Shown: one piece after another, positions 63,928 to 64,000 of the stretch | Position numbering within the stretch: the stretch's first letter is position 1 | Layout: the number at the start of each line of letters is the position of its first letter | NCBI GenBank assembly: GCA_003280055.1 | Contig: QCGG01000009.1 | Coordinates: 1 to 64,000, forward strand | From: Prochlorococcus sp. AG-363-P19 | GTDB lineage: Bacteria > Cyanobacteriota > Cyanobacteriia > PCC-6307 > Cyanobiaceae | Reading direction: 5' to 3' | DNA: 64,000 bases | The notes under the pieces: generated by a model | Told to the model about the DNA's origin: nothing | Database searches by the model: none | Seen by the model: only the letters and a program-made list of their open reading frames with translations | Made by a program: the position numbers and the translations under genes

Positions 63928-64000
63928 GATGTTTCTCTTAGGTGAAATGGAAAAGTGAGGCCAGTTTGCATCAGCAATACCCCTGATGACCAGTTTTCAG
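63924..64000 (-). CDS. C-terminal end of a gene cut by the right edge
   Basis: An open frame from the right edge ends with TGA at 63924-63926, overlapping the GTG of yidC by 4 bases. The 24 residues seen end [13 protein letters not shown]. In related genomes a small PH-domain-like protein precedes yidC after rnpA; that identity is only an inference from typical gene order, since the fragment is too short to classify. Confidence 0.4.
   Translation of the reverse strand, partial: ENWSSGVLLMQTGLTFPFHLRETS

Overview
The window looks like a chromosomal segment of a marine picocyanobacterium, most likely a low-light-adapted Prochlorococcus. The grounds are a Pcb chlorophyll-binding antenna gene, a kaiB-kaiC pair with no kaiA, an NblS-type sensor kinase, a plant-type ferredoxin, a cyanobacterial S4-domain photosystem II-associated protein, AT-rich DNA, short intergenic spaces and many TTG/GTG starts. 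The clade assignment is inference; no database search was possible.

Layout. 1-8.7 kb is an accessory-like stretch: the pcb antenna gene sits among many small proteins of 35-155 aa, several with one membrane segment, and two long intergenic spaces. Those spaces hold two copies of a conserved non-coding motif, each followed by a long hairpin. The second copy lies just upstream of a 35-residue protein with a chlorophyll-binding-like helix. 8.9-22 kb carries murD, a glycosyltransferase, tRNA-Val, serA, prmA, petF, a lumenal pentapeptide-repeat protein, RNase Z, a SpoIID-like protein, a NagB-like sugar isomerase, truB and a methyltransferase. 22-27 kb has rpmA-rplU, the kaiBC clock genes and nblS. 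27-36 kb has divergent purD and purC, then the outer-membrane cluster omp85-lpxC-fabZ-lpxA-lpxB-msrA with overlapping or nearly touching genes. 36-49.7 kb has pepA, tyrS, pyrF, a five-gene minus-strand cluster (MFS transporter, MlaE-like permease, DUF3119, DUF3086, plsY), tRNA-Gly, a GlgX-type debranching enzyme, a metallo-beta-lactamase-like protein that has lost its metal ligands, HU and gluQ. 49.7-53.5 kb is another run of small or membrane proteins with tRNA-Arg and a candidate small RNA. 53.5-64 kb is housekeeping: rsmI, cysQ, pnp, rpsN, an RseP-like protease, serS, a Ycf46-like AAA ATPase, a DUF177 protein and yidC, with one more gene cut by the right edge.

Functional links. lpxC-fabZ-lpxA-lpxB with an Omp85 protein build and assemble the outer membrane. 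MlaE-like permease, DUF3119, DUF3086 and PlsY suggest a lipid or envelope cluster. yidC, DUF177 and ycf46 overlap by 4 bases each and are probably translated together. KaiB and KaiC without KaiA fit the damped, hourglass-like timing known in Prochlorococcus.

The most interesting candidates are the two-copy RNA-like motif (3.2 and 6.4 kb), a hairpin-rich candidate small RNA at about 50.0 kb, the Hli-like microprotein at 6.47 kb and the degenerate metallo-beta-lactamase at 47.6 kb. I saw no CRISPR array, insertion sequence, rRNA gene or prophage.
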